Below are positions 33,157 through 45,511 of a stretch of 64,000 nt of DNA, one piece after another (position 1 is the first letter of the stretch; every line of letters begins with the position of its first letter). Source of the DNA: Macrothele yani (lineage: Eukaryota; Arthropoda; Arachnida; Araneae; Macrothelidae); NCBI GenBank assembly GCA_039090855.1, contig CM076997.1, positions 161,106,709 through 161,170,708 on the forward strand. Direction: 5' to 3'. Position numbers and translations under genes: made by a program. The notes under the pieces are model-generated. The model was not told where the DNA came from, did not search any database, and saw nothing but the letters and a program-made list of their open reading frames with translations.

Positions 33157-36100
33157 CAACAAGTGCACATCAAACATGGTTTTTACAGTAAGCTAAATGA
33201 CAAATGTACACAAAGAGCCAGTGTTGATCCAGTAGCACATTGTGAACAAGTACACATCAAACATGATTTACAGCATGCTAAATGACCAATGTACACAGAG
33301 AACCTGTTTTGATCAAGTAACACATTATGAACAAGTTTACATTATCAACATGGTTTTACAGTATGCTAAATGACCAAATACACAAAGAGCCAGTGTTCAT
33401 CCAGTAAAACATTGTGAACAATTACACATCAAATATGGTTTACAGCATGCTAAATGACCAATGTACACAAAGAACCAGTTTTGATCAAGTAACACATTAT
33501 GAACAATTTACATTAACAACATGGTTTTACAGTATGCTAAATGACCAATGTACACAAAGAGCCAGTGGTGATCCAGTAACACATTGTGAACAAGTACATA
33601 TCAAGCATGGTTTACAGTATACTAAATCACCAATGTACACAGAGAACCAGTTTTGATCAACTAACACATTAGGAACAATTTACATTAACAACATGGTTTT
33701 ACAGTATGCTAAATGACCAATGTACACAAAGAGCCAGTGTTGATCCTGTAACACATTGTGAACAAGTACACATCAAACATGGTTTACAGCATACTAAATG
33801 AAAAATGTACACAGAGAACAAATTTTGATCAAGTAACACATTATGAACAATTTACATTAACAACATGGTTTTACAGTATGCTAAATGACCAATGTACACA
33901 AAAAGCCAGTGTTGATCCAGTAACACATTGTGAACAAGTACAGATCAAACATGGTTTACAGCATACTAAATGACCAATGTACACAGAGAACCAGTTTTGC
34001 TCAAGTAACACATTATGAACAATTTACATTAACAACATGGTTTTACAGTATGCTAAATGACCAATGTTCACAAAGAGCCAGTGTTGATCCAGTAACACAT
34101 TGTGAACAAGTACACATCAAACGTGGTTTACAGCGTGCTAAATGATCAATGTACACAGAGAACCAGTTTTGATCAAGTAACACATTATGAACAATTTTAC
34201 ATTATTAACATGGTTTTACAGTATGCTAAAAGACCAATGTACACAAAGAGCCAGTGTTGATCCAGTAACACATTATGAACAAGTACATATCAAAAGTGGT
34301 TTACAGCATGGTAAATGACCAATGTACACAGAGAACCGGTTTTGATCAAGTAACACATTATGAACAATTTACATTAACAACATGGTTTCACAGTATGCTA
34401 AATGACCAATGTTCACAAAGAGCCAGTGTTGATCCAGTAACACATTGTGAACAAGTACACATCAAACGTGGTTTACAGCGTGCTAAATGATCAATGTACA
34501 CAGAGAACCAGTTTTGATCAAGTAACACATTATGAACAAGTTTACATTATTAACATGGTTCTACAGTATGCTAAATGACCAATGTACTCAAAGAGGCAGT
34601 GTTGAACCAGTAACACATTGTGAACAAGTACACATCAAACATGGTTTACAGCATACTAAATGACCAATGTACACAGAGAACCAGTTTTGATAAAGTAACA
34701 CATTATGAACAAGTTTACATTATTAACATAATTTTACAGTATGCTAAATGACCAATGTACACAAAGAGGCAGTGTTGATCCAGTAACACATTGTGAACAA
34801 GTACACATCAAAAGTGGTTTACAGCATGGTAAATGACCAATGTACACAGAGAACCAGTTTTGATTAAGCAACATATTATGAACAATTTACATTAACAACA
34901 TGGTTTTACAGTATGCTAAATGACCAATGTTCACAAAGAGCCAGTGTTGATCCAGTAACACATTGTGAACAAGTACACATCAAACGTGGTTTACAGCATG
35001 CTAAATGACCAATGTACACAGAGAACCAGTTTTGATCAAGTAACATATTATGAACAATTTACATTAACAACATGGCTTTACAGTATGCTAAATGACCAAT
35101 GTACACAAAGAGGCAGTGTTGATCCAGTAACACATTGTGAACAAGTACACATCAAACGTGGTTTACAGCATACTAAATGACCAGTGTACACAGAGAACCA
35201 GTTTTGATCAAGTAACACATTATGAACAAGTTTACATTAAAAACATGGTTTTATAGTATGCTAAATGACCAATGTTCACAAAGAGCCAGTGTTGATCCTG
35301 TAACGCATTGTGAACAAGTACACATCAAACATGGTTTACAGCATACTAAATGACCAATGTACAAAGAGAACCAGTTTTGATCAAGTAACACATTATGAAC
35401 AATTTACATTAACAACATGGTTTTACAGTATGCTAAATGACCAATGTTCACAAAGAGCCAGTGTTGATCCAGTAGCACATTGTGAACAAGTACACATCAA
35501 ACGAGGTTTAGAGTATACTAAATGATCAATGTACACAGAGAACCAGTTTTGATCAAGTAACACATTATGAACAAGTTTACATTATTAACATGGTCCTACA
35601 GTATGCTAAATGACCAATGTACTCAAAGAGGCAGTGTTGAACCTGTAAAACATTGTGAACAAGTACACATCAAACATGGTTTACAGCATACTAAATGACC
35701 AATGTACACAGAGAACCAGTTTTGATAAAGTAACACATTATGAACAAGTTTACATTATGAACATGGTTTTACAGTATGCTAAATGACCAATGTACACAAA
35801 GAGCCAGTTGTGTCCCAATAACACATTGTGAACAAGTACATATCAAACATGGTTTTTACAGTATGCTGAATGACCAATGTACATAAAGAGCCAGTGTTGA
35901 TCCAGTAACACATTGTGAACAATTACACATCAAACGTGGTTTACAGCATGCTAAATGACCAATGTACACAGGGAACCAGTTTTGATCAAGTAACACATTA
36001 TGAACAATTTACATTAACAACATGGTTTTACAGTATGCTAAATGACCAATGTACACAAAGAGCCAGTGTAGATTCAGTAACACATTGTGAACAAGTTTAC

Positions 36101-39100
36101 ATTATTAACATGGTTTTACAGTATGCTAAATGACCAATGTACACAGAGAGCCAGTTTTGATCAAGTAACACATTATGAACAAGTTTCCATTATCAACATG
36201 GTTTTACAGTATGCTAAATGACCAATAAACACAAAGATCCAGTGTTGATGCAGTAACACATTGTAAACAAGTACACATCTAACGTGGTTTAAGGCATGCT
36301 AAATGACCAATGTACACAGAGGACTAGTTTTGATCAAGTAACACATTATGAACAAGTTTACATTATTAACATGGTTTTACAGTATGCTAAATGACCAATG
36401 TACACAAAGAGGCAGTGTTGATCCAGTAACACATTGTGAACAAGTACACATCAAACGTGGTTTACAGCATAGTAAATGACCAATGTACAAAGAGAACCAG
36501 TTTTGATCAAGTAACACATTATGAACAACTTTACATTGTCAACATGGTTTTACAGTATGCTAAATGACCAATGTACACAAAGAGCCAGTGTTGATTCAGT
36601 AACACATTGTGAACAAGTACACATCAAACGTGGTTTACAGCATGCTAAATGACCAATGTACACAGAGAACCAGTTTTGATCAAGTAACACATTATGAACA
36701 AGTTTACATTATTAACATGGTTTTACAGTATGCTAAATGTCCAATGTACACAAAGAGCCAGTGTTGATCCAGTAACACATTGTGAACAAGTACACATCAA
36801 ACGTGGTTTACAGCATGCTAAATGACCAGTGTACACAGAGAACCAGTTTTGATCAAGTAACACATTAGGAACAAGTTAACATTATCAACATGGTTTAACA
36901 GTATGCTAAATGACCAATGTACACAAAGAGGCAGTGTTGATCCAGTAACACATTGTGAACAAGTACACATCAAACATGGTTTACAGCATGGTAAATGACC
37001 AATGTACAAAGAGAACCAGTTTTGATCAAGTTACACATTATGAACAAGTTTACATTATCAACATGGTTTTACAGTATGCTAAATGTCCAATGTACACAAA
37101 GAGCCAGTTGTAGATTCAGTAACACATTGTGAACAAGTACACATCAAACGTGGTTTACAGCATGCTAAATGACCAATGTACACAGAGAACCAGTTTTGAT
37201 CAAGCAACACATTATGAACAATTTACATTAACAACATGGTTTTACAGTATGCTAAATGACCAATGTACATAAAGAGCCAGTGTTGATCCAGTAACACATT
37301 GTGAACAATTACACATCAAACGTGGTTTACAGCATGCTAAATGACCAATGTACACAGAGAACCAGTTTTGATCAAGTAACACATTAGGAACAAGTTAACA
37401 TTATCAACATGTTTTAACAGTATGCTAAATGACCAATGTACACAAAGAGGCAGTGTTGATCCAGTAACACATTGTGAACAAGTACACATCATTAACGTGG
37501 TTTTACAGCATGGTAAATGACCAATGTACAAAGAGAACCAGTTTTGATCAAGTTACACATTATGAACAAGTTTACATTATCAACATGGTTTTACAGTATG
37601 CTAAATGTCCAATGTACACAAAGAGCCAGTGTAGATTCAGTAACACATTGTGAACAAGTACACATCAAACGTGGTTTACAGCATGCTAAATGACCAATGT
37701 ACACAGAGAACCAGTTTTGATCAAGTAACACATAATGAACAAGTTTACATTATCAACATGGTTTTACAGTTTGCTAAATGACCAATGTACAGAGAGAGCC
37801 AGTATTGATCCAATAACACATTGTGAACAAGTACATATCAAACATGGTTTACAGTATGCTAAATGACCAATGTACAAAGAGAACCAGTTTTGATCAAGTA
37901 ACACATTATGAACAAGTTTACATTAACAACATGGTTTTACAGTATGCTAAATGACCAATGTACACAAAGAGCCAGTGTTGATCCAGTAACACATTGTGAA
38001 CAAGTACACATCAAACGTGGTTTACAGCATGCTAAATGATCAATGTACACAGAGAACCAGTTGATCAAGTAACACATTAGGAACAAGTTAACATTATCAA
38101 CATGGTTTAACAGTATGCTAAATGACCAATGTACACAAAGAGGCAGTGTTGATCCAGTAACACATTGTGAACAAGTACACATCAAACGTGGTTTACAGCA
38201 TGGTAAATGACCAATGTACAAAGAGAACCAGTTTTGATCAAGTTACACATTATGAACAAGTTTACATTATCAACATGGTTTTACAGTATGCTAAATGACC
38301 AATAAACACAAAGAGGCAGTGTTGAACCAGTAACACATTGTAAACAAGTACACATCAAACGTGGTTTACAGCATGCTAAATGACCAATGTACGCAGAGAA
38401 CTAGTTTTGATCAAGTAACACATTATGAACAAGTTTACATTATCAACATGGTTTTACAGTATGCTAAATGACCAATGTACACAAAGAGCCAGTGTAGATG
38501 CAGTAACACATTGTGAACAAGTACACATCAAACGTGGTTTACAGCATGCTAAATGACCAATGTACACAGAGAACCAGTTTTGATCAAGTAACACATTATG
38601 AACAAGTTTACATTATCAACATGTTTTTACAGTTTGCTAAATGACCAATGTACACAGAGAGCCAGTGTTGATCCAATAACACATTGTGAACAAGTACATA
38701 TCAAACAATGTTTTTACAGTATGCTAAATGACCAATGTACATAAAGAGCCAGTTTTGGTCCAGGAACACATTGTGAACAATTACACATCAAACATGGTTT
38801 ACAGCATGCTAAATGACCAATGTACACAGAGAACCAGTTTTGATCAAGCAACACATTATGAACAAGTTTACATTATCAGCATGGTTTTACAGTATGCTAA
38901 ATGACCAATGTACACAGAGAGCCAGTGGTGATCCAGTAACACATTGTGAACAAGTACATATCAAACATGGTTTTTACAGTATGCTAAATCACTAATGTAC
39001 ACACAGAACCAATTTGTGATCAAGTACTGCATATTATAACACATTATGAACAAGTACACATCAAACACGGTTTTTACAGTATGCTAAATGACCAATGTAC

Positions 39101-39131
39101 AGAGAGAGAGCCAGTTTTGATCAAGTAACAC
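33157..39131. repeat. 6-kb satellite of a 172-bp dimeric unit
   Basis: About 35 tandem dimers. Each dimer joins two related 86-bp units: one reads 'catggttttacagtatgcta', 'cacaaagagccagtgttgat' and 'cattgtgaacaagtacacat'; the other 'catggtttacagcatgctaa', 'cacagagaaccagttttgat' and 'cattatgaacaatttacatt'. The alternation is mostly regular, so the dimer is the repeating unit, a simple higher-order structure. Some blocks lack alternation, and some units have 1-3 bp length changes. Reading frames of about 71 residues recur because stops fall once per unit; 86 and 172 are not multiples of 3, so the array is not a protein-coding repeat. Confidence 0.95.
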
Positions 39132-39254
39132 TTTGAGAGCCACTGCCGAAAGACAAACACAAACATGCATGCCTCACCGGGATTCCAACCCTGACACAAC
39201 TAGGGCGAATGGTCATAAGCCAGCGTCTTAGACCACTGCGCCACCGTGGCAGAA
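39132..39254 (-). mobile_element. SINE-1 fragment, head part
   Basis: Reverse-strand SINE-1 with A box ('gccacggtggcgcagtggtc' read inward from 39250) and a diverged B box, cut off in the body where it meets the satellite. The junction is at a shared 'gagagagccag'-like sequence. Confidence 0.75.
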
Positions 39255-39296
39255 AGGATTTGGAATGCAACGATTTCATGTATATATATATATATT

Positions 39297-39535
39297 GTTT
39301 AGATTGAAGGTTTAACAACCAATGCGAGCAACTCAGTGGGGTATAAGCAGTCGCCGGTCCCTAATTTAAGCAACTCAGTGCGCTATAAGCAGTCGCCGGT
39401 CCGTAATTTAAGGTCACTCGTTCCAGGAAAGGGAGACAGCTTATGCCCTAAGACAAAGACAACATCCATGCCTCACCGGGATTAGAACCTCAACCATTTT
39501 CGGACGAATGATCATAACGACCGAGCTTCGTCAAT
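39297..39535 (-). mobile_element. SINE-1 copy with 42-bp internal duplication
   Basis: Reverse-strand copy with the 3' end 'gattgaaggtttaacaacc' followed by the body. The segment containing 'gcaactcagtg' to 'taatttaa' occurs twice (39328-39369 and 39370-39411). The B box is degraded and the A-box end near 39530 is poorly matched. Confidence 0.78.
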
Positions 39536-39886
39536 CACACTTGCTTTTGCCAGATTTAATTTTTTTATATTCATAAACGTTTTTTAGATTGTACGCTTAT
39601 TATTTATTACTATACTGTGCTAACCTTCTTTAACTTCAGCAGGCTTAGGACCCTGCTGACGACTCGCTCTTGAACAGGTGTGCAATACGAAAGTACTTCC
39701 ATGGACAACTGTACATATTTATCTCTGGAGAAAGATGCGTGTAGCGCAGTATAATGCAAGTGCCTCACTGTCTAACTACCGATATGACATATTAACGTTG
39801 CTCGTCTAATGTTTGTTGCGGTATCGGTTTACTTTACAAATTACTTTACTTTTTTATTAATTGAAGAAATAAATTTGTCCTGTAGA
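39536..39886. other. No gene seen
   Basis: AT-rich spacer between SINE-1 and a small foldback element. No motif or repeat is recognised. Confidence 0.45.
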
Positions 39887-40030
39887 TACTGTTCAACACG
39901 TTATAACATCAGTATCAAGGATGTACCAAAAGGCATAGCACAAGGGCAAAAAAATAAATAGTATCATCTTGTGCTATGCCCTTTGGAACTTCCTTTCCTT
40001 GACCTTGATGTCATAACGTGTTGAACAGTA
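39887..40030. mobile_element. Foldback MITE-like element, 144 bp
   Basis: Two long imperfect inverted arms: 'tactgttcaacacgttataa' onward from the left, and 'tactgttcaacacgttatga' onward read inward from the right. They continue to 'ggcatagcacaag' on both sides of a short AT-rich centre. This is the structure of a miniature inverted-repeat element. It could also be a hairpin-forming non-coding sequence; no second copy was seen here. Confidence 0.7.
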
Positions 40031-40597
40031 TATACAAAACACATTTTTTGGTTCAAGTAATAACTATATGTACTACGTAGTATACTAAATTTTATAACTT
40101 TTTGTTTAAGAATTACTTAATACCTAATATTTTTAATCAACCCTGGTAATTTTTGTTTGTTTGATGTGTTTTTGTCTGGAGCAAGAACTCCAGAATCAGG
40201 AAGGTACTTAAAAGTGCCGCGATGCTACCATATTAGGCGAGGGTCAATCTACTTAAATACCACTGTGTGCTATACCAGCTATTGCCCTTTCGGCGAGATA
40301 AGAAGTATGTTTCCGAATCTCTGTATTCGCGGAATTTTTCGGCACTAAACTCTTGGGCTTCGAAGCTGTGATGTATATATTTAACAGTAACGCCGTTTAA
40401 GACATTTAAGTAGCGTTTGCAGACGTTTGATTTATGAAAAGGATAAATGTTGTGCAGGCGATGATTCTAAAACTACTAACTGTAAAACATGAAGCGAAAT
40501 CTGCTGATCCCGATATGAAATTCATTACCTGTGCAATATTACAAATTAATTTATTAATCCAGTTGAAAAATCATTTCATGACCATCATACAAGCGCC
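40031..40597. other. No gene seen
   Basis: AT-rich sequence with no recognisable coding motif, repeat or tRNA-like box. Confidence 0.45.
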
Positions 40598-40892
40598 ATG
40601 GAAATAAAAGGAAGAATTAATAAAGGAAAATATGCATTTAAAAAAATATTTTATTTTAATGAAATGGAAAAAAAATTAAAGAAAAGGTTTATTAAATGCT
40701 ATATTTGGAGTATAACGCTATATGGGGCTGAAACGTGGATAAAAGAAACTAAAATGTTGGAGGCATTGAAAATGTGGTTATGGAGAAGAATGGAAGAAAT
40801 AAAGTAGATTGAAAAAGTTACCAATAATGAAGTATTGGAAAGAGTTAAAGATGACAGGAATTTACTAAAGACCATGAAAAAAAGAGAAAATA

Positions 40893-42101
40893 CACGGTCG
40901 ACTCACAATATTGTAACCACCAGCTAATATCCAGAGTAACAGTCGTGTGCGGCGCGGACAGCAGCTAGACGAGCTGGAAGTGACTCAGTAAGGTGCTGGA
41001 AAGTGTGTGGATCCATGCTGACTGCAGTACATCTGACAGCTCCTGGAGAGTGCGCAGTGGAGGATCCATAAGGCGAACAACACGATCGAGGAGGTTTCAC
41101 AGATGATCAATTGTGTTTACGTCTGGGAAATTACGGTGCCAGGGAAGTACTTTGAAGTCTTCATCGTGCTCTTCCAACCTTTCTCAGATATTTCTAGCTG
41201 GGTGACATGTCGGATTGTTGTTCTGGAAGATCGCATCCTCCCCAGGAAAGTCAATCAGCATGTATGGGTGTACGTGGTCTGCAAGGGTGGATTCATAACG
41301 AATTCGGTCCATAGTGTCTTTCACAGGAATGAGTGGACCAAGGTAATGCAATGAAAACATTCCCCAAACCATAACGCTGCCCCCACCAGCTTGTGTTCTT
41401 CCAGTAGTGGTTGAAGAGTGTTTGTTCTCCGATGTTTCTCGCCTTATACGCCAGCGTCCATCCGTTCGATGAAGCAGAAAACATGACTCATAAGAGAAGG
41501 CAATACTCTGCCAATCAGGGGAGGTCCAATTCCGATAGTGCCGTGTAAATGTAAGCCTATTCTGCCGATGCATCTTTGTTAGCAGAGGTGCAGTGACCAT
41601 TCGACTGCATCGGAGCCCCACACGCAACAGTGTTCGGTGAACTGTCGTTTTAGACACACTTCCGGTGACCCCGTCGTTCATTAGGTCAGCTAGTTGTTCC
41701 ACTGTAGCGTGTCGATCAGCTCTCACTCACCTTCGAAACCGACGTTCACATCTCACATCAATGACACGTGGTGCTTCGCAGATTCCACGTCACTTATTCG
41801 CAGTGGTGTCATTTCTCCAATCACGATACATTTTAACCACAGCAGCACACGAACAATTCACAAACTGCGCTATTTCAGAAATATTGTCACCCATGTCCCG
41901 AAAGCCGACAATCATCCCTTTTTGCAAATCTGATAAATCACACTTTTTATCCATGAGAGGAACGAGTGATATGTTTTCAGAATGCCTACGGCACACGTTA
42001 TATACCCTCCATACCAGTTCACGACACGTGTCTTCTTTTGTTGGCTTCGCGCTGTTGACGTCAAAAGTAGTAGGTGATAACATTAAGGTAACTAGACTGT
42101 G
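40893..42101 (-). mobile_element. Tc1-D transposon
   Basis: A 1,209-bp element with imperfect terminal inverted repeats starting CACGGTCGACTCACAATATT (left) and CACAGTCTAGTTACCTTAAT (right, read inward). It is flanked by TA at 40891-40892 and 42102-42103. A solo end of the same family lies at 54700-54905. Confidence 0.88.
40924..41954 (-). pseudogene. Tc1-D transposase, all three catalytic residues changed
   Basis: From the ATG at 41954 ('MDKKCDLSDLQKGMIVGF') a helix-turn-helix region is readable, broken near 41790. A second open part (41184-41726, 180 residues) carries 'TVHRTLLRVGLR', 'AFSYESCFLLHRTDGRWRI' and 'IFQNNNPTCHPA'. Relatives have FSDES and FQQDN there, so both aspartates are lost (to Y and N). 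After a stop the third position reads 'NTIDHL' where glutamate is expected, giving aspartate at a spacing of 36 residues. The C-terminus stops at 40924-40926. The length is normal for Tc1. It is inactive, although much of the frame is still open. Confidence 0.85.
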
Positions 42102-42164
42102 TATAACTGGGTAGGACATGTGTTAATAGGAAACAGCCTATTGAAAAGTGTAAATAAGAGAAAA

Positions 42165-42277
42165 CCGGATGCTCTTTAAACCGAATACAACCGAATGCTC
42201 TTAAAACCGAATACAACCGGATGCTCTTAAAACCGAATACAACCGGATGCTCTTAAAACTGAATACAACCGGATGCT
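42165..42277. repeat. 26-bp tandem repeat, 4.3 copies
   Basis: The unit ccggatgctcttaaaaccga + atacaa is repeated four times with a few substitutions and a partial fifth copy. It lies at the 3' edge of the LINE fragment and could be the LINE's own tail or a local slippage product. Confidence 0.88.
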
Positions 42278-42674
42278 ATTTTGTGTTGGAGATTTTAGTC
42301 CGTATTGCGTACTAAAACGAGGCTGAACAGCAGCAACAGACTTTAATTGGGCAAACCACAAGACGCATTCTACCATCTCTTGCGGTGTCGACGTTCCGAC
42401 TGAGCTCGTCTGCGGTCGGTCGGAATGCTGAGACTAGCTGATGCATGCGCGTGAGTCGGTACCATTTGACGTACAAACATGAGCGGCGCATGCACAAAAC
42501 CTTTGAAGATTCATTTTGCGATGGCACAAACCAAAAGTGAATATAATATATACTTCCCGAGATATATGTTTCTTATTTCGGATATCTTCTATCGGTACAT
42601 CAGGTATATAAGAATATATACAATATATATATATATATATACAGTATATAATGGTATATTTTGTATATACAGTA

Positions 42675-42903
42675 TTTTTTTTTTTTTTTTTTTGATTGGA
42701 TGTTTAACGACCACCGTGAGCAACTCAATGGGCTATAAGCAGTCGCCCGTCCCTAATTTAGGGTCACTGGTTCCAGGGAAGGGAGAGAGCCAGTGCCGTA
42801 AGACAAGCTCAACATCCATGCCTGACCGGGATTCGAACCCGGACCCCTTACGGACGAATGATCAGAGGCCAGCGCCTTAGACCACTGCGCCACCGGGACG
42901 GCT
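42675..42903 (-). mobile_element. tRNA-derived SINE-1, well preserved
   Basis: The best complete copy. On the minus strand it runs from 'agccgtcccggtggcgcagt' (A box) through B box 'gggttcgaatcccgg' and the body ('acggcactggctctctccc', 'aaccagtgaccctaaattag', 'gggacgggcgactgcttata') to 'gttgctcacggtggtcgtta' and 'aacatccaatc', followed by an A-run (T-run 42675-42693 on the plus strand). It is about 210 bp plus tail. (TA)-rich DNA flanks both sides. Such SINEs are transcribed by RNA polymerase III from the internal boxes and copied by a LINE; the partner here is unknown, and a poly-A end points away from the RTE family. Confidence 0.92.
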
Positions 42904-42949
42904 ATATATACAGTATATCTAGGGTATACTAACGATGTAGCATACACAC

Positions 42950-44870
42950 CCGTTTTTAGCACGTCTTTTGTAAAAAAAGATCGTGCTTCTGTTATCGGTT
43001 TGTCCGTCCGTCCGTCCGTCTGTACCCACGGTATATCTGCAACTATAAGTCCGATTTGAAAAATTCTTTTACCATTCGGAAGCTTAAAATATGCGAATGA
43101 TGATCCTTTATTTCGTTTTTTTTTTACGATATACAATTTTGCCGCTGGAGGACGTAAATGCAGATGATGTCGAATTCAAAATTACGTTTTGATCCACATA
43201 TTTTCTTCTCAACATCGGATTGAAAAAAAAAATTTTCCATTCGATTCCATTTATGTCGAAGAGTGTTTTAGATATATTTTTTTTTTCAAATTACGCATAG
43301 ATTTTCCGCTAGGGGGCGTAAAAGTAAATGACATTTTCCCCGATAACTCTTCTCCTAAAACTTCGATCTAAAAAAAAAAAAAAAAAATTCTGCGGATTCA
43401 TCTCCTGATGGAAAATCTTTTGCCTCTGATTTCGAATTTTTGGTAAGGAATACTTTGGCCACCAGTGGGCGTAAGGGTTAATTATTGCTACTGATGTATT
43501 TGCCATAAAATCTGAGCTTCTAAAATATCGATTGAAAAAATTCTTTCGTGGACTGATACCACTCACATCGATAAACCTTTTCGGAATATTTTCTTCCTAA
43601 AATATTCCACAGTTTCTCCGCCAGGGGGCGTAGATGTATATCTTATTTTTGTCAATATCTCTACTTCTAGGAGTCCGATTTGAAAAATTCGATCTTTGTT
43701 GGATAGTGTTTTCCGTTTGACATGTTTTTCATATAATTTCAAAATTTTCAAGTAATTCATAGACTTTCCGCTAGGGGGCGTAAAGCTAAATTGCATTTTT
43801 CCTTATATCTCTGCTTCTAAACCTCCGATTTGAAAAATTCTTTCTGCACCGGATGAGAAATCGTTCGCACATAATTTCTATTATGTCCAAATGATATTTT
43901 CAGCTCCTGATGGGAAATCGTTTGCACATAATTTCTATTATGTCCAAACGATATTTTCAGCTCCTGATGGGAAATCGCTTGCACATAATTTCTATTATGT
44001 CCAAACGATATTTTCAGCTCCTGATGGGAAATCGTTTGTACATAATTTCTATTATGTCCAAACGATATTTTCAGCTCCTGATGGGAAATCGCTTGCACAT
44101 AATTTCTATTATGTCCAAACGATATTTTCAGCTCCTGATGGGAAATCGTTTGCACATAATTTCTAATTTTTGTAAAAAAGTGTTATGGCCACCATGTAGC
44201 GTAAGTCTTAATTTCCGCTTCCTTTGTATTTGCAGGAAAATATGAGCTTCTAAAATCTCGATTGAAAAAAAAAGTCTTTTGTTGGCCGATGCTACTCATG
44301 TCGATAAACCTTTAAACACTTTCTTCTTGAAATAATGCATGGTTTCTACGCCAGGGGGCGAAGATGTATATCTTATTTTTGTCAATATCTCTACTTCTTA
44401 ATAGTCCAATTTGAAAAATTCCTGCGTTGTTGGATAGTGTTTCCGATGCGAAATGTTTTTCCTATAAGTTCAAAATTTTCACGTAAATCATTTAGACTTT
44501 CCGCTAGGGCGCATAAAGGGAAATTGCGTTTTCTACTCCTAAAACTCCGATTTGAAAAAAATCTTCCGGTATCGCATACAAAACCTGATGGGAAATATTT
44601 TTCCCATATAATGTTTTTTAAAGAATGATGTGGCCATAAGGGGTCATAGGTGTTAATTTCTTCTTCTGATGTATTTGTAGCAAAATCTGGGCTCCTGAAA
44701 ACTCGACTAAATTTTTTTTTCTTGGACCGATACTGTTTATATGGATAAACCTTTTGCGAATACTTCCTTCCTAAAATAATGCATGGTTTTCCCACCAGCG
44801 GACGTAAAGACACATCATATTTTTGTCGATAACTCTGTTTCTAAGTATTCGTAAGCTCAAGATTCCGTTT
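42950..44870. repeat. Degenerate ~155-bp tandem repeat region
   Basis: A motif like 'ccgctagggggcgtaaa' recurs at about 43143, 43307, 43462, 43618, 43768, 44192, 44349, 44501, 44650 and 44795, mostly 150-165 bp apart. It is usually followed by 'tccgatttgaaaaattc' or 'tcgattgaaaaa'. Every third unit is more alike (for example 'gatgtatatcttatttttgt' at about 43629 and 44362), suggesting a three-unit higher-order repeat of about 460 bp. The left edge contains 'tccgtccgtccgtccgtctg'. A single dispersed copy of the left end lies at 57830-58045, so this is a family, not only a local array. No conserved protein frame was found. Confidence 0.75.
43849..44165. repeat. 57-bp tandem array, 5.5 copies
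   Basis: Nearly identical 57-bp units begin with 'gatgggaaatcg' at 43852, 43909, 43966, 44023, 44080 and 44137. It sits inside one unit of the ~155-bp repeat. As 57 is a multiple of 3 and the unit lacks stops in some frames, reading frames stay open on both strands. That is a composition effect, not evidence of a protein. Confidence 0.92.
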
Positions 44871-45511
44871 ACACCAATATCTGAGGGACTAAAGATCCGA
44901 TTGAAAAACTTTTACTTCCGTCAGATACTATTGTTTTCCATACCGGTTCCATTGCCTTTGAATAGCTTTGATAAATTTAATTTGCGTCAGAACGGATTCA
45001 AAAGACGTGCTTATTACACCCGAAAATTCGGTGTCATCTTTCTTGATTCTTTCTCTCATTGTCTCTCCTTGCAGTTAGATATTATATGTGATAAAGGGAT
45101 ATATGATTTAAAATTCTCCTGTTCTGCGCAGAAATAGTAGGTAACATTACGCTAAAATACTGTATTAAAAATTATATTGTGTTTCGTGAAACCAAGAAGA
45201 GAGATATTGTCAATTGGCATTTCTGTTTTATGTCTATCTGTGAGTCAGTTTTTGGCCGTTTCTGATAGAATCTATCTGTTTTTGGCCGTCTGTCCAAAAT
45301 GAATAAATTCTATGAAATCCGAAACACAAGTTACCTTTAGCTTTTGTCTGATCTTAATAAATATATTAAAATTTTCCACCTAGTTTCCTGTTCGCAATTA
45401 AATCTCTCTGCTTTTGGTTATAGGATACCTTATTTTTTGAGCTTCTTAGGCGATAACCATATTTAGCTGTTCCTAAGTGACTGTTAAATTGCCATCTCAT
45501 ATGATGTTCGA
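44871..45511. other. No gene seen
   Basis: AT-rich sequence. The first part may hold decayed further units of the ~155-bp repeat ('gatccgattgaaaaactttt'). Nothing else is recognised. Confidence 0.4.

Larger units (their letters stand above)
40598..42165 (+). pseudogene. RTE-like LINE C-terminal fragment split by Tc1-D
   Basis: Before the Tc1 insertion (40598-40892) the frame encodes 'RFIKCYIWSITLYGAETWI' and 'MWLWRRMEEIK', typical of the region after the RT domain in RTE-like LINEs. There is one TAG at 40805-40807 and the frame then continues with 'NNEVLERVKDD'. After the insertion (from 42102) it goes on in phase with 'WVGHVLIGNSLLKSV' once one TA is removed. It is AT-rich and diverged from the RTE family at 8-26 kb, so it is a separate and older family. 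The N-terminus is missing. Confidence 0.75.

Noticed and set aside
33414..38995. Many similar reading frames of about 60-94 codons
   Set aside because: They recur once per satellite dimer, are not continuous because 86 and 172 are not multiples of 3, and have no start context or conserved length.
33157..39131. CRISPR-like regular repeats
   Set aside because: The whole 86-bp unit repeats with no unique spacers, and the surroundings are eukaryotic transposons with no cas genes.
42978..43022. Regulatory element at the tccg-rich tract
   Set aside because: It is the edge of the ~155-bp repeat family and recurs in diverged form at 57855-57880; no regulatory evidence.
43817..44245. Repetitive 19-residue peptide frames on both strands
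   Set aside because: Result of a 57-bp (19-codon) DNA tandem repeat; open on both strands, with no independent sign of coding.
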